In this document: piece after piece, positions 22,853 through 33,766 of the stretch
How the letters are laid out: each line of letters starts with the position of its first letter
How positions within the stretch are numbered: position 1 is the stretch's first letter
Source of the DNA: Chaenocephalus aceratus
Lineage: Eukaryota > Chordata > Actinopteri > Perciformes > Channichthyidae
Reading direction: 5' to 3'
DNA length: 64,000 nucleotides
Assembly (NCBI GenBank): GCA_023974075.1
Contig: JAMFTG010000183.1
Span: 41,001-105,000, forward strand
Made by a program: the position numbers and the translations under genes
Notes under the pieces: generated by a model
Databases searched by the model: none
The model's input: only the letters and a program-made list of their open reading frames with translations
What the model was told of the DNA's origin: nothing

Positions 22853-23620
22853 TAAAGGGCCCCTATTATGCTTTTTGGGGTTTTCTCTTGGAGCATGTTA
22901 AATAGGTTTTAGTGCATGTAAATGGTGTCTGGGGGGACTTTTTTGACTTTTCAGGCCCTTGCAGGTTGTAGGGCTGTACCCGAATATTCGTTCGTTGGAG
23001 TACTATTGGGTATCAATTTCGATATTCGGATATTCTTTTTTTTTGGCTGCACTGCGGATGCCAAATTTAATTGATTGAAATCTCCAATATCAACGTAAGA
23101 GCTTGTGCCTCTTCGGGGGGTGCTAACACCATAAACGTTATCATTTACTTTCTCCGTCTTTATATGTAGATATTACTTTTTCTCCGTTAATCTCCGTCAC
23201 GTTGTTTCCATAGCAACAACAACTTCCTGTCAACAGCGCTAACTCTCCTTCAAAATAAAAGCATGTCCATACAAAATAGGAAGCCAAGCCAAATTACACT
23301 TAAGACACATACAACTGCAACGGAAGTAACACAATGCAATATCCTTTTCAATTTCAAAGAACACAAATAACATTAACAAAATACTATGAAACAACAATAC
23401 TGTAGAATAACAAAATGAATGTCGTGAATAAACCGAAATACACGTGTTTGAAGCGGTTCGCTGCTGATTATTACGTATCCCCCAGCCCCCCGCATGGGCC
23501 GAATATTCGCTGCTGATTACTATCGAATATTCGGGACAGCCCTAGCAGGTTGTCCACTTTTTCCACTCTTAATGCTCCGTAAACTATTCTCTCGGTCTTC
23601 TTCACTCTGTACAAATACTG
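22853..23620. mobile_element. Dispersed 'gggcccctattatgc' fish repeat, split by a hAT element
   Basis: The 5' part 'aaagggcccctattatgctt' resembles starts near 31700, 36340 and 62937. The repeat resumes after 23552 with 'tccactttttccactcttaa'. The interruption is the hAT insertion described next. Confidence 0.6.
22969..23544. mobile_element. hAT non-autonomous element with 8-bp target duplication
   Basis: 576 bp. Ends TAGGGCTGTACCCGAATA and 'tattcgggacagcccta' are inverted repeats differing by one base, flanked by a perfect 8-bp duplication GCAGGTTG (22961-22968 and 23545-23552). Textbook hAT insertion; no transposase. Confidence 0.9.
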
Positions 23621-25140
23621 ATTGAAAATGAACTTATTTAGCTTCTGGAAATCATTGTCTGTGTGGCACTGATCCCCATTACCAGTGTTTCAAGAGTAAT
23701 ACATGCAATAAAGGGCTATTTGTTTCTGATGGCAGCGATATAGTTTATTTTTGTATCCATATTGACTTTCATTTAGCTCATGCTTTTATCCAAAAACTTG
23801 CAATACGTTCAATCAACCATCAAGATACTCATTCAGAAGAGAAACCACCTGCAACTTTTAAATAATCCAAGTGTTTTTTAAGTGTCTAAGCTTCATAGAG
23901 GAAAGGGAAGAGCTTTATTTTCTATGTATTTTAGATTGTAATTATCAAGGTGCAGCGGAAACAGGATATCAATTAGTCTTAAATACATGTTGTTTTGAGC
24001 AGAGGTTGTTGGCCCACATGTTTACCAAGTGCGTCGGTTACGTGCTGACAGGGAAGAGATGGGTTCACTTGTTGATATTGATTGTTGTAGCACAATACAC
24101 TGCTGCTTCATCCCCTGTGCCAGGGTTTGAAATACCACACACACCCAGTGGCAGGAAAACACAGCACTGCCTCCCTCTGAGCAGAATCAAATATTACTGT
24201 GCAAACATTTCTATAGAGTCACGGTGCGGTGATGACGTATTTTTGTAGGCCGACCCGGAAGTAAGCTGCGCATGGGTTCCCTCCACAAAAAAGCAACGGG
24301 ATTTCTCCATAGGATTTCGAATATTGTAAAAAGATAAGATCTGTGGAGAAAAAACCGGTTTGATTAATGCACGTTTTGTGATAATCTCCACATGTCTACT
24401 TTACTTTTATAATTTTCTAATCATAATATAATCGCCAGAAGCAAAATGCTAACGTTATGCTATAAAGGAACTACAGCAGGGTCCAGCAGCACGACTTCAA
24501 CGTCACGCCAACTTCAGATCCGTATTAAAAACTACAGATTCTAAATGGTACAAGTTGAAGCGTTTGTTTCCAGATATTTTCCAAAACCCCGTTGACTCTG
24601 AGACGAGGGAACCGGAAGTGGTAACATGCTGACTCACTTCCTGGTTTTAGGACTCGTTCCTGCTCCACTCTATTCCCTCTGCTGTTGAGCCCACCTCTGA
24701 CTTTACCTGGTGTGTGTTTACCGTATGTGTGTGTGCTCTTTAATGAAACACATGGTACCGGTTGCCATTAGAAGAGAAACACGCAGCGCGGCCATCTGGA
24801 TCTGCTCTGAGATTCTGATGTTTATCCCTCAGTCGTGACTGTTTGTTTCCTTTGAGCCTCCTTTCTCCCTTTCACTTGTTCACCTCGCCTTGTTTCCATA
24901 TACAGGTTCATAAACACAATAACATGGAGTGCTCTGACGGTTGGAATACTTCTGTCAAGAAGATTTAAATGCATTTTCTAGCAATTCGGTCAAGTGTGTT
25001 CGTTTTTTTTCTAACATATTTAACTTTTGGAAATGTTGTTACAAAAGATTAAAAGGTGTCGTTTTTCTATTCAAATTACAAAAACAAACGGAAAAAAAGC
25101 CAAACAAAGGGTTTTTTTTTGTACTTTTTAATTTAATCAT
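23621..25140. other. mrtfb intron 1, further part
   Basis: No gene seen. A GC-richer block at about 24195-24650 ('gacgtatttttgtaggccga') looks like part of a dispersed repeat but I find no matching terminus. Confidence 0.35.
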
Positions 25141-25141
25141 C

Positions 25142-26143
25142 TAAAGGTGGGGTGGGTAAGTTTCAGAAACCGGCTCGAGATACACTTTTTGTTATATTCC
25201 ATGGAATGCTCTTAACATCCCGATAGCAAGAGCCGCGTTCACACTGCGGTACTTTTCCCACAAAGGTTCATGCGAACTTAGTTCATGCGAACTCTTTAGT
25301 TCTCATGAACTAAGTACAGATATCGTTCACACCGGAAAAAGTCCCTGGGGGTGGATTAGGCAAATGAAGCCGCTGATGTCACTTCTTCTTCTTCTGCTTT
25401 GGGTTTACTGGCAGGCCGCAAACCACTTCACGGCGTATACTGCCGCCCAAAGTCCCCGGCCGGAAGTCCCCGGAGTTGGGGACTGGCTTCAGTGGAAGCT
25501 GCTGGGACTCCCAGCTTCTAAGTTGCCATAAGTTAGTCTCTCTGCGTTTCTGCGCTGGGCTAATGCTAATGCTAATAATGCTAATGCGAGGATAATAAAA
25601 TGGCGGCTTCACAAAACTTTTTGGGAGTTTTACGGGGCGTGGTTTGCAATCCGCCCAGCCAATCAGGAATATAGCTCTTTTCTCAAAAAAGAGCCGCTCG
25701 AAAGTCCCTGCTTTCTAGCAGGGACTTTCGAGGGGGTAAAAAGGTTCGCATGAACTACTTTTAGTACCGGCTCTTTTTGGTGTGAACGCGATCATGAACT
25801 AAGTTCGCATGAACCTTTGTGGGAAAAGTACCGCAGTGTGAACGCGGCTATAGAATATCTGAAGTGCTTTGACACAAAATACATAAAAAATGTCATCTGT
25901 GGAAGCCGTAGCGCTGTAAAAAGCACGACCAATCATCTGAGCCGGCTAAACGGATTGGATGGCCTACCTGCCTGTCAGCCTTCCATCGGGGCACAAACTT
26001 ATCTCGTGCCCTCATTGGTCATGTGCGCGTTCGTGTGTGTTGGAGGAGGGGCTCTGTAAGGAAGTGGCAGATTTTCTCCGGTCGTGTATTTTCAAACTCT
26101 AGCGTCTCGAGCCGGTTTCTCAAACTTACCTACCCCACCTTTA
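25142..26143. mobile_element. DNA transposon (outer) with TA flanks, split by a second element
   Basis: About 38-bp near-perfect inverted repeats: 'taaaggtggggtgggtaag...' at 25142 and its complement ending 26143, both containing 'gaaaccggctcgaga'. TA on both sides fits a Tc1/mariner-type MITE. The interior is interrupted by 25231-25849. Confidence 0.85.
25231..25849. mobile_element. DNA transposon nested in the preceding one
   Basis: Long inverted repeats of about 55 bp: it starts AGCCGCGTTCACACTGCGGT and ends with its exact complement. The outer element resumes immediately after, so this insertion is younger. No coding capacity visible. Confidence 0.88.
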
Positions 26144-26989
26144 ATACTAGGCCTGGTTGATATGAAATACACCTGGGTGGACTCTGCTCCTACACAATTT
26201 ACACAATGAGATTTTTGATTATTAATGATCAGAAATGGGGATATAATTACTTATTGGGTAATAAAAACCCAATTTGTATCATGACCCACTAAATTACTAA
26301 TGTAGTCTCGCATCACCATAGCGATATCAGATCAATTTAATACATCTTTTCATATTAGTATGTCATTATATTTCCTATTTCTATGCCACAAACCTGCAGG
26401 AAGTCAACATCAATCGCCGCAAAGTGTGTACTTTTGCGCAAATACTATATTTCTAGGGAAATGTACTAAAAAAAACTTTTAGGAAATCAAGGTCTAAAGT
26501 CTGCGCAGTCTTGATGATGCTGCAGTGAGGGAGGAACATCAATACAAACATAGATATCATATATACAAGACCTTTATCTGCTGAGCGTCTGTAATTTGAC
26601 ACATCAAGCAAACCGTAATCTAGTTTTATAAGCTATCGTCCTGAAGAGTCCGGAAAGCTTCTGCGCATTTGATTGATTTGTATTCGCTGCAGCCTGATGC
26701 TCCATTGCAGCTCTGAACTCGTTGATACTCAGAGTTTCTTTGTCTCTGCACGGAGGGTCCACTTCCACTGTCATCGAGACCTCTACACATCCCAGTGAGG
26801 AGACCCTGAGTTTCATTCAGGCCTCTTTAAGTGGTGCTTGTCTCCACTCGCCTTCAAACACATGTATTCAATCTTTTGTACTCTGAATGTAAATGTGTTT
26901 TCTATTTCAATGGATTTTCATTTGTAAACATCATTTGTGTTACATAAATGCACAACTTTCTGGACTTTATGATATTATAGTATAGGCAA

Positions 26990-27055
26990 GGCAAGTTTAT
27001 TTATATAGCACCTTTCAACACAAGGCAATTCAAAGTGCTTTACAAAAATGAAGAC
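26990..27055. mobile_element. Common fish LINE/SINE 3' end
   Basis: 'ggcaaggcaagtttatttat' followed by 'atagcacctttcaacacaag' and 'tcaaagtgctttacaaaaat' is a widespread teleost retroelement 3' terminus. The rest of 26144-27060 shows nothing recognisable. Confidence 0.7.
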
Positions 27056-27084
27056 ATTAACGCAGCGTCCACACGGCGGCGTGC

Positions 27085-27245
27085 GTTGAAGAGGGGCGGG
27101 ACTTAGAGTGTGCTTGAGAGAGGGAGGGACTTAGAGCGTGATTGAGAGAGGGGAGGGACTTAGAGCGTGCTTGAGAGGGGAGGGACTTAGAGCGTGCTTG
27201 AAAGGGGAGGCACTTAGAGCGTGCTTGAGAGGGAGGGACTGCAGG
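27085..27245. repeat. GC-rich minisatellite, about 27-31-bp unit, 5 copies
   Basis: Repeats of 'gggacttagagcgtgcttga' spaced by 'gaggggag' variants of unequal length. Not coding on either strand despite open frames. Confidence 0.85.
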
Positions 27246-27911
27246 CACGGCTGCAGTGCAGGGAGTGGAAGCAGAGCGCTGAACACACACGGCTCTTATT
27301 AAAACGGCGCTTTCTCACAGGAGTACTTTCCCCCGTCATTCTTAAAGTACCGATACTAATGAAACGGAGGAATCGTAACGTTTTTAACGGCAGGGTATCG
27401 CGGTACCTTTCAAGTATCGGTACACCTAGCAACACTAGTATGTACATATTTATTTTAAATTCATGTTTTTCTATTCTGCATTTAGGTCTCTTGTCTTCGC
27501 ACCAACACACCAAAGCAAATCCCTTGTATTTGAAATCTACCTGACAATATACCGCATTACTTTGGTCTCTACTCTCTGAGATCTAATCCTTTTTTATTAT
27601 ATATTTGACTCAACCGTTTTAAGAAAATACCGTTAGTTTTGGGGTTGTTTCTTAGTGGTGTTGTCTCTAATATTAAAGCTTTATCTTTAGTTAACGTCTC
27701 TTGCATTTCCATTGACACGGAAAGGGAGACCAGCGAAGCCAACATGTCTGGACTCGGAGAAAAGAGTTGAACCAAACTCACTTTAGACTTGCATTTAAAA
27801 TACGTACCAGGATTGAAAATGCCATTTAACTGCAATCCTTTGGTTTTACTAGATCATCTCTTAAAGTTGCATTTGTGATATTTATGTTATCTTCTTTCTC
27901 TCTCCTCCCAG

Positions 27912-27989
27912 GTTTGACTCCATGGCTTAGCTCGACTCCTGACAGAAACTCACCGGACGTCTCTTCCTCACGGTCCTCTGCCACTACAG
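27912..27989 (+). other. mrtfb: mrtfb 5' UTR exon 2
   Basis: Preceded by a strong pyrimidine tract and CCCAG, and followed by donor CAG|GTAGGA. It holds the minimal upstream ORF ATG GCT TAG at 27922-27930, so it is non-coding for the main protein. Assignment to mrtfb is by position. Confidence 0.5.
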
Positions 27990-28082
27990 GTAGGAAATAA
28001 CTCCTCTAATACAGTATAAGTATTATTAAATGATCAACAATTGGACAGCAACTACCAACCAAGCTGTGGTTTGCCTTCTCAA

Positions 28083-28545
28083 GGCCCTGACACACCAAAC
28101 TGACACCAAAGAACACGTCCCGAGTCCCGACTGTTGTGTCGCCTCACGTCTCTGCGTCTTGGCCATGTGTCGCACTGGAACACACCGCAAAGACTTCAGC
28201 CGACGGCCAAGTAGCACGTAGGAACTGCGCATGCGTGAGTGGCAATAACTCTCCTCACCAGCAGGCGGCGGTAGTGTGTATTCGTCATTCAAAAGAGGGC
28301 AACAACCGGAAGACAGACTGTGTGATATATACAAACAACAAATGGCGTGTGCGTTCCATTTCCACTCTACAGCGAGAAGCTCGCGGGGCTTTCCCGAACC
28401 TGTCGAGAGCTGGAGTTAAACGGAATCTCAGATTTGCCTTCTTAATCGTTAGTTTGGGTCCCTCACTTCCGTTGCGCTTCTCATGCACTGATTCGCTAGC
28501 TGAACAGCCAATCAGAGTGATCTCTTTGGCCGACGGCACAGTATC
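28083..28545. mobile_element. PIF/Harbinger-like element, copy 2 (right end missing)
   Basis: Same family as 20298-21089 ('ccctgacacaccaaactgac', 'gcgcatgcgtgagtggcaat', 'ccagcaggcggcggtagtgt') but without the nested hAT and lacking a matching right terminus after 'ggccgacggcacagt'. Confidence 0.75.
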
Positions 28546-29199
28546 GTCAAACATGCTTTTCAAGATCTATCAATGTGATTAAAGCTTGGATTAGTTATTC
28601 CTTTTAACTCCAAGTGACTTTTCTTTGATCCCAATCAAAACATGAATCCCATAATCCTACAGCGTTTCAAGAAGGATCTTAGTTCTGCATGAAGTGCCAG
28701 ATACTGAAAACACCAATTAAGTGCTATTTATTTTTCCGTCACAGTTCGTGTTACAACTCTTTGTCAGAGGAAGATTATTCTGCAGTGAAACCCAGTACCT
28801 GAATAGCTGATGTTCATTCACCTCATTGCTTAATGACTTCCTAATCGCATTGAAAGAGAGCCCGAGACCGAAGAATAGCATCAAACTGGGGTGTCCACAT
28901 TTGAAGTGCTGGGTCGCTCACTCGAGGTATTTTGACTCATAAGTTAAGTTATAAATTGGAAAAAATCAATCCGATGTAGGTCAATTATTCTTGATACTTG
29001 AAAATGCTTTAAGAAAAAAAACAGCTCACTCCAGAGAGTTTCATTTATTGTTTTGGCAGCTCATTCCTTAAAACTAAAGCTTAGATTGCTTCTAAGAAGA
29101 GGAAATATGAAGGGTCTATTTCAAGGTTGTTATGTATATAAGTTCAGCACCCCCGCCAATGGAGCCCTGCGCCCCGCCTGAAATTGAAGCTATTTAAAA

Positions 29200-29246
29200 A
29201 AAATAGTAATAATTTGTGTGTGTGTATATATATGTATGTATGTGTA

Positions 29247-29280
<34 letters not shown>
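29200..29280. repeat. (TG/TA)n microsatellite
   Basis: Short TG run at 29215-29227, then ATATAT to 29279. No gene in 28546-29366. Confidence 0.9.
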
Positions 29281-29281
<1 letters not shown>

Positions 29282-29367
29282 AAATTGCAACTGATCTCTA
29301 TCTACTGTCACTTTTCACATTGAACATGTGCTCTTTTATTAAATAAACTAAACGCTTTCATTTAAAG

Positions 29368-30347
29368 TAGTGCTGTCAAAATTATCGCGGTTAACGGCGG
29401 TAATTCATTGTTTTAATGAATTGCGTTCAAATATTTAACGCATTTTACGCATGTGCTGAATGACACGCCCCTTACATGCCACCAGTGGCAGCACCAGGGT
29501 ATGGCTGGGGTAGGCTACACCCATACCAAGAAATGGCTTAGCCCCACCATGAAAAATTATGTTAAAGTAAGCAAAATAAAGTCTGCCAACTCGCGCGGAG
29601 TAAATTGCACAGACAGCAGTTAGTAAGATTGATTTCAGTAGCCACGGTTTTGAAAACTTTTGTCACGTAGTGATCGTCTTCTCAATAAAACATCTTTGAT
29701 AATGGCTTCTGGCCAATCAGAATCAAGATAACGGCGTGGTGTTGTTGCAGGAAGTCCCGACGGAGAATACCTTTGCTGTAGTACAGGTAACGCATAACTG
29801 GTACGCATGCGCGGCAACAATCTGAAATGCGTACCGTCACTTGTGTCACAAAGCGCATTTGCGTACCGACGTACTTGTGAAGCTTTTCCAGAAGGCGGTT
29901 AGATCACCGGACGACAGAGTCGGTCTCCGTGTGCGCAGACAGGGCTGCTGTTAACGTCGGTCTGTACAACGGACTTGTGCCAAAACTACGCCAACCGCCT
30001 GCGGAGGGAGACTCCCCCCTTCACTGGAGAACTGCGCTACAACAGCTGATCACAACGTTCACACTCTGTGGTCACGGAGTACTCCACTAGCCCCCGTAAT
30101 GAAATAAGACCCCACGGTTTGATGATTGATAGGTGTGTGGGCTGTCTTTCATTTTGACACGCAGAATATATACATACTGTATGTTAAATGGATATATCCG
30201 CCTTCTTTCATTATCTTTCCATTCCCACAACAATATACATAAAGAAATGGCATATTTTGGACATAGTTCGAATGGTGATTAGTCATGATTAATTAATTTT
30301 TAAGCTGTGATTAATTTGATTAAATGTTTAAAGTTTGACCAGCCCTA
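29368..30347. mobile_element. hAT-like element, about 980 bp
   Basis: Left end 'agtgctgtcaaaattatcgc' and right end 'gtttgaccagcccta' fit the hAT terminus 'tagggctgtcaaa'. Sub-terminal 'taattaatttttaagctgtg' is also typical. It contains another repeat fragment near 29470-29580. No intact transposase. Confidence 0.7.
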
Positions 30348-30905
30348 ATTTTAAGTTGTGAGTTTAGTGTTTTGACCCTAAGAAACACTGATGCATTAAT
30401 CAATAACAATAATCCACAGCTCCTCTCTCTGCTCCAGAGGATTTAAAAAATATATATCCCAATGCCAACCACCCCCCTTGGCATAGAGTACATGCATGTA
30501 TGCATCGCTTTTCTAACCGCTCTGACTTGGCTCAACATGTAAAGCATAAGGCCTCACAGCACATGAAGCACAGTTTGATTTCCAGCCATAGAAAGCACTT
30601 GAATGCTACAGAGCAGAGACTTGTTAGCCACTAAAGGAGCTGTTACTGGAGATCTGGTGATGCTGTTCTCTCAAAGAAACCCACTAAGGTTAAACATGAA
30701 GGCGTTTTATTGCCACTTCATCATCATTAGGGGGCCAGAAAGAAACTGCAGGTCAGACGCCACGTTTTAGAGAGAGGGGTCATTTTGCCAGTACATGTGA
30801 ACTGGATTGCCTCCGACTTTAATCCATGATGTCTGAGAATGCACAACATGTCACAGATAACCGTTCATCCAGAGTGAAACAGGAAGTCTGACCTTAAAGA
30901 GGTCC

Positions 30906-31690
30906 TATACATGAGAGTAACAAATGCGTCAGTTCCGGGCAAAAAGTACGGCTCCGCCCACTTTTGGGGGAAACCAACCCTGTAATTTGAACGGCGGTCA
31001 ATACAAATTCTGAAGTTTTTGCCAATCCGATCAGAAATGTAAGAAAACCGTGGATTTCTGGATCTTCAAAGATCCCGGTTACGATGGCCAGTCAGGCAAA
31101 CAATTACATTAAGCCATTGGAAATCGACGATCGGGCTCGATATATGGTTACATATAGCAGCAGGCTGTCGATGTCCATAGATGAGAGTAGTCATTTTACG
31201 GCCCCGCCCACTTTTGGGGGAAACACCGCTGTCATTTGAACGGCGATCGAGCCTGAAGCCACAGAGCTTTTCTTCTACTGTCCTTTCTTCTTAGAGGAAG
31301 TACAGAAACACTGAACTCTGGATTTGTTTTAATGCTTTAGGTGCAATAAACGACACAGCGGCTTGTTGGCATGATAAAACTATTATGTTCCGCCTCGCTC
31401 ATGAGAGGAACAGCTGGAGAAATTACTGCCTCGCCTACTGATTTTAATTTCACCATATATCGAGCCCGATTGTCGATTTCAAACGATTGAATGTAATTGT
31501 TTGCCTGGTCGTAACCGGGCTCTTTCAAGATCCAAAAATCCACCGTTTTCTTACATTTCTGATCGGATTGGCAAAAACTTCAGAATTTGTATTGACCGCC
31601 ATTCATATGACAGCGTTGTTTTCCCTCAAAAGTGGGCGGGGCTGTAATTTTCGCCCCGGAAGTGACGTGGTGTTACTCATCTATTATGAT
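30906..31690. mobile_element. Fold-back element with arms of about 240 bp
   Basis: Bases 30910-31150 and 31450-31688 are imperfect reverse complements over about 240 bp (shared 'ccgatcagaaatgtaagaaa' type sequence and 'gcccacttttgggggaaac'). A third short copy of the end motif, 'ccccgcccacttttggggga', lies in the loop near 31202. No protein. Confidence 0.82.
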
Positions 31691-33153
31691 TTTGGTGGTT
31701 TCCCCCTTTCCTTTAGTGTGTTTTTAAAGGGTGCATGTAAATGGTCTGCAGAGGCTAAAATCCCTGTTTCTCTGCATCATCTCCTTTGTATACTTCCGTG
31801 ACATTGTGAGCATTGCGATTTTCTTTTCTTATTTCTTTTTCATTATTAACCTAATTAGGTTTACGTTCGTGAATTTTAGGGTAAAGTATTTTTTATTATT
31901 TAAATTAAATTAAAAAAATTTGATTGATAAAGAACTTGTGAAAATAGGGCAACAATTATATTAAAAACCCGTTTTTTTTACTTTGAGGTATTCTAGCACA
32001 TAATCAGCACCTCGTTTGTTTGTGATATTTCTTCTTTCTCCTCCCCACTTTTTACCACTATTATAAACTTGTAATTGATGAAGACCATCTTGAGTCTAAA
32101 CTGCAGTAATCACTACTTGGCAGAAAGCAGAACAATCTAAGACCTCTTCTCCTGGCCAACAGCAGAAATGATGTGTTTGTCAGAATTGTTTTAATAGACC
32201 ATGATACAGTCTTTAAAATATGAGAGGAGATGCCACGTGGGGATTAGGGTTTGTTGTGTGTGGATGCATGACATCAGTATCAGGAATGAACAAAATTCAG
32301 ACGTGATGAAACCAAAAGTCTCTCGATCCGGTTCGATCCCTCTTGGCCCTCTTAAGCATTTGCCACTTTACGGAGCTGCAGGGAGAACTAAAAGCAGTCT
32401 ATAGGAACGAAGTGCTCCCCAGCCAAAGTCCACACATCAGGGCGGTTGGAGGCAACATGTGGGTGCTGCCGCAGAGCGAAAAATAGCAAGTATGTCCTCT
32501 GCCAGTTAAGAGGCTGTTGGGAAGCCATGGATACTTAACTGTTTGTTTTTTATCCCCAAAATGTTCCCGTTCCCCTCGCTTGAAACCACCACGGAGACGT
32601 CATAAAACCGATTCTGAAGCCTGACGGAACAGAGAGAACATTCATGCACAGATTGGCGTTGTTTCTCCCGCGGTTTGAGGCGATTATTCTGCATAATAGC
32701 CAGGTCGTTTAATGAATAATTTGGGCTGCGACTGAGCTCTTCCAGATGGCTTTAGTCAAATGCCACCCTTTCACATTTCAACATTTGGTGAAGGAGTCAT
32801 TCCTGCAGGATGATGGGTATTATTCTGGATTACTGATGGTCATGAGGAGCCCACAGAAAAAAGCATGCAGTGATGTGTTTTCAATGTGCACACAAGATAT
32901 TTATCTTTGTATATAAATGTTAAAATAAATCGACAAATGAAAAAAAAGAAACCAATTATATAAAAAAAAATCCACAAATATATTTCTCATCCCCGCATAA
33001 ATATTTCGTGTTTAAAAATATTTCACATGTATTTAAAACAAGAAATATGTATGTCTGGATCAGAATGATATATTTTAAACTTAAGTTTATACATGTGGAT
33101 GTTTTTATATATTTTTAAAGTAATTTATAACAAAAAACTATCTGTGAGAGAAA

Positions 33154-33184
<31 letters not shown>

Positions 33185-33569
33185 CATTATATAGATTTTT
33201 AAAGTCATTCTCTGGGTTTTCATTTTATTAAAACTGATCTGACGCCATAGCGTTTCTTCGCATGGTTCTGTTGCATTATTTCTTAATGCTAATGTTATAG
33301 TTTTTGTAAAGGACTTTAAATTGCCTTGTGTTGAAATATGCAATTTCTTCAAGGATTCAAGGCTTTTATTGTCATGTGTACATAGCTACAGCGTAGTTAT
33401 GACAATGAAATTCTTAGGTCGCAGGCTCCTCCAACAGTGCAACACAATAAATGGATAATAGTGCAAGTAAATACAATAAAATAGAATATAATCAACTTGC
33501 CTCCTGCAGTGCTTATACTACCTACAGTGAGTCACTTTAGTTACTAGATGTCTTCTTGTTTCCACACAG
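31691..33569. other. mrtfb intron 2, distal part
   Basis: No gene seen. Contains an AT microsatellite at 33156-33184 and a retroelement 3' tail at 33350-33440 ('aaggcttttattgtcatgtg'). Confidence 0.45.
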
Positions 33570-33766
33570 GTAGCAGCGAGACACAGCCAAAGGGACGGTG
33601 ACCCCCCACCGAGGCGACATGGAGCTCCAGGCGTCTCAGCTGGCAGTCGAGGGGGACTTTGAGATGTCCTGCCTGCTGCTGCCGAGCCCTCAGAGCGAGG
33701 CGGTGACCCACGAGATGGAGGAGCTGTCGCTGCAGCCGCTGCCTCCCCTCAACGAACGCAAGAATG
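33570..33766 (+). CDS. mrtfb: mrtfb first coding exon (long isoform)
   Basis: Acceptor CACACAG, 49 nt of leader, then ATG 33619 with 49 codons plus one base. '[17 protein letters not shown]' and 'LPPLNERKN' are the recognised long MRTFB N-terminus. It joins in phase to '[15 protein letters not shown]' at 41284. Confidence 0.9.
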
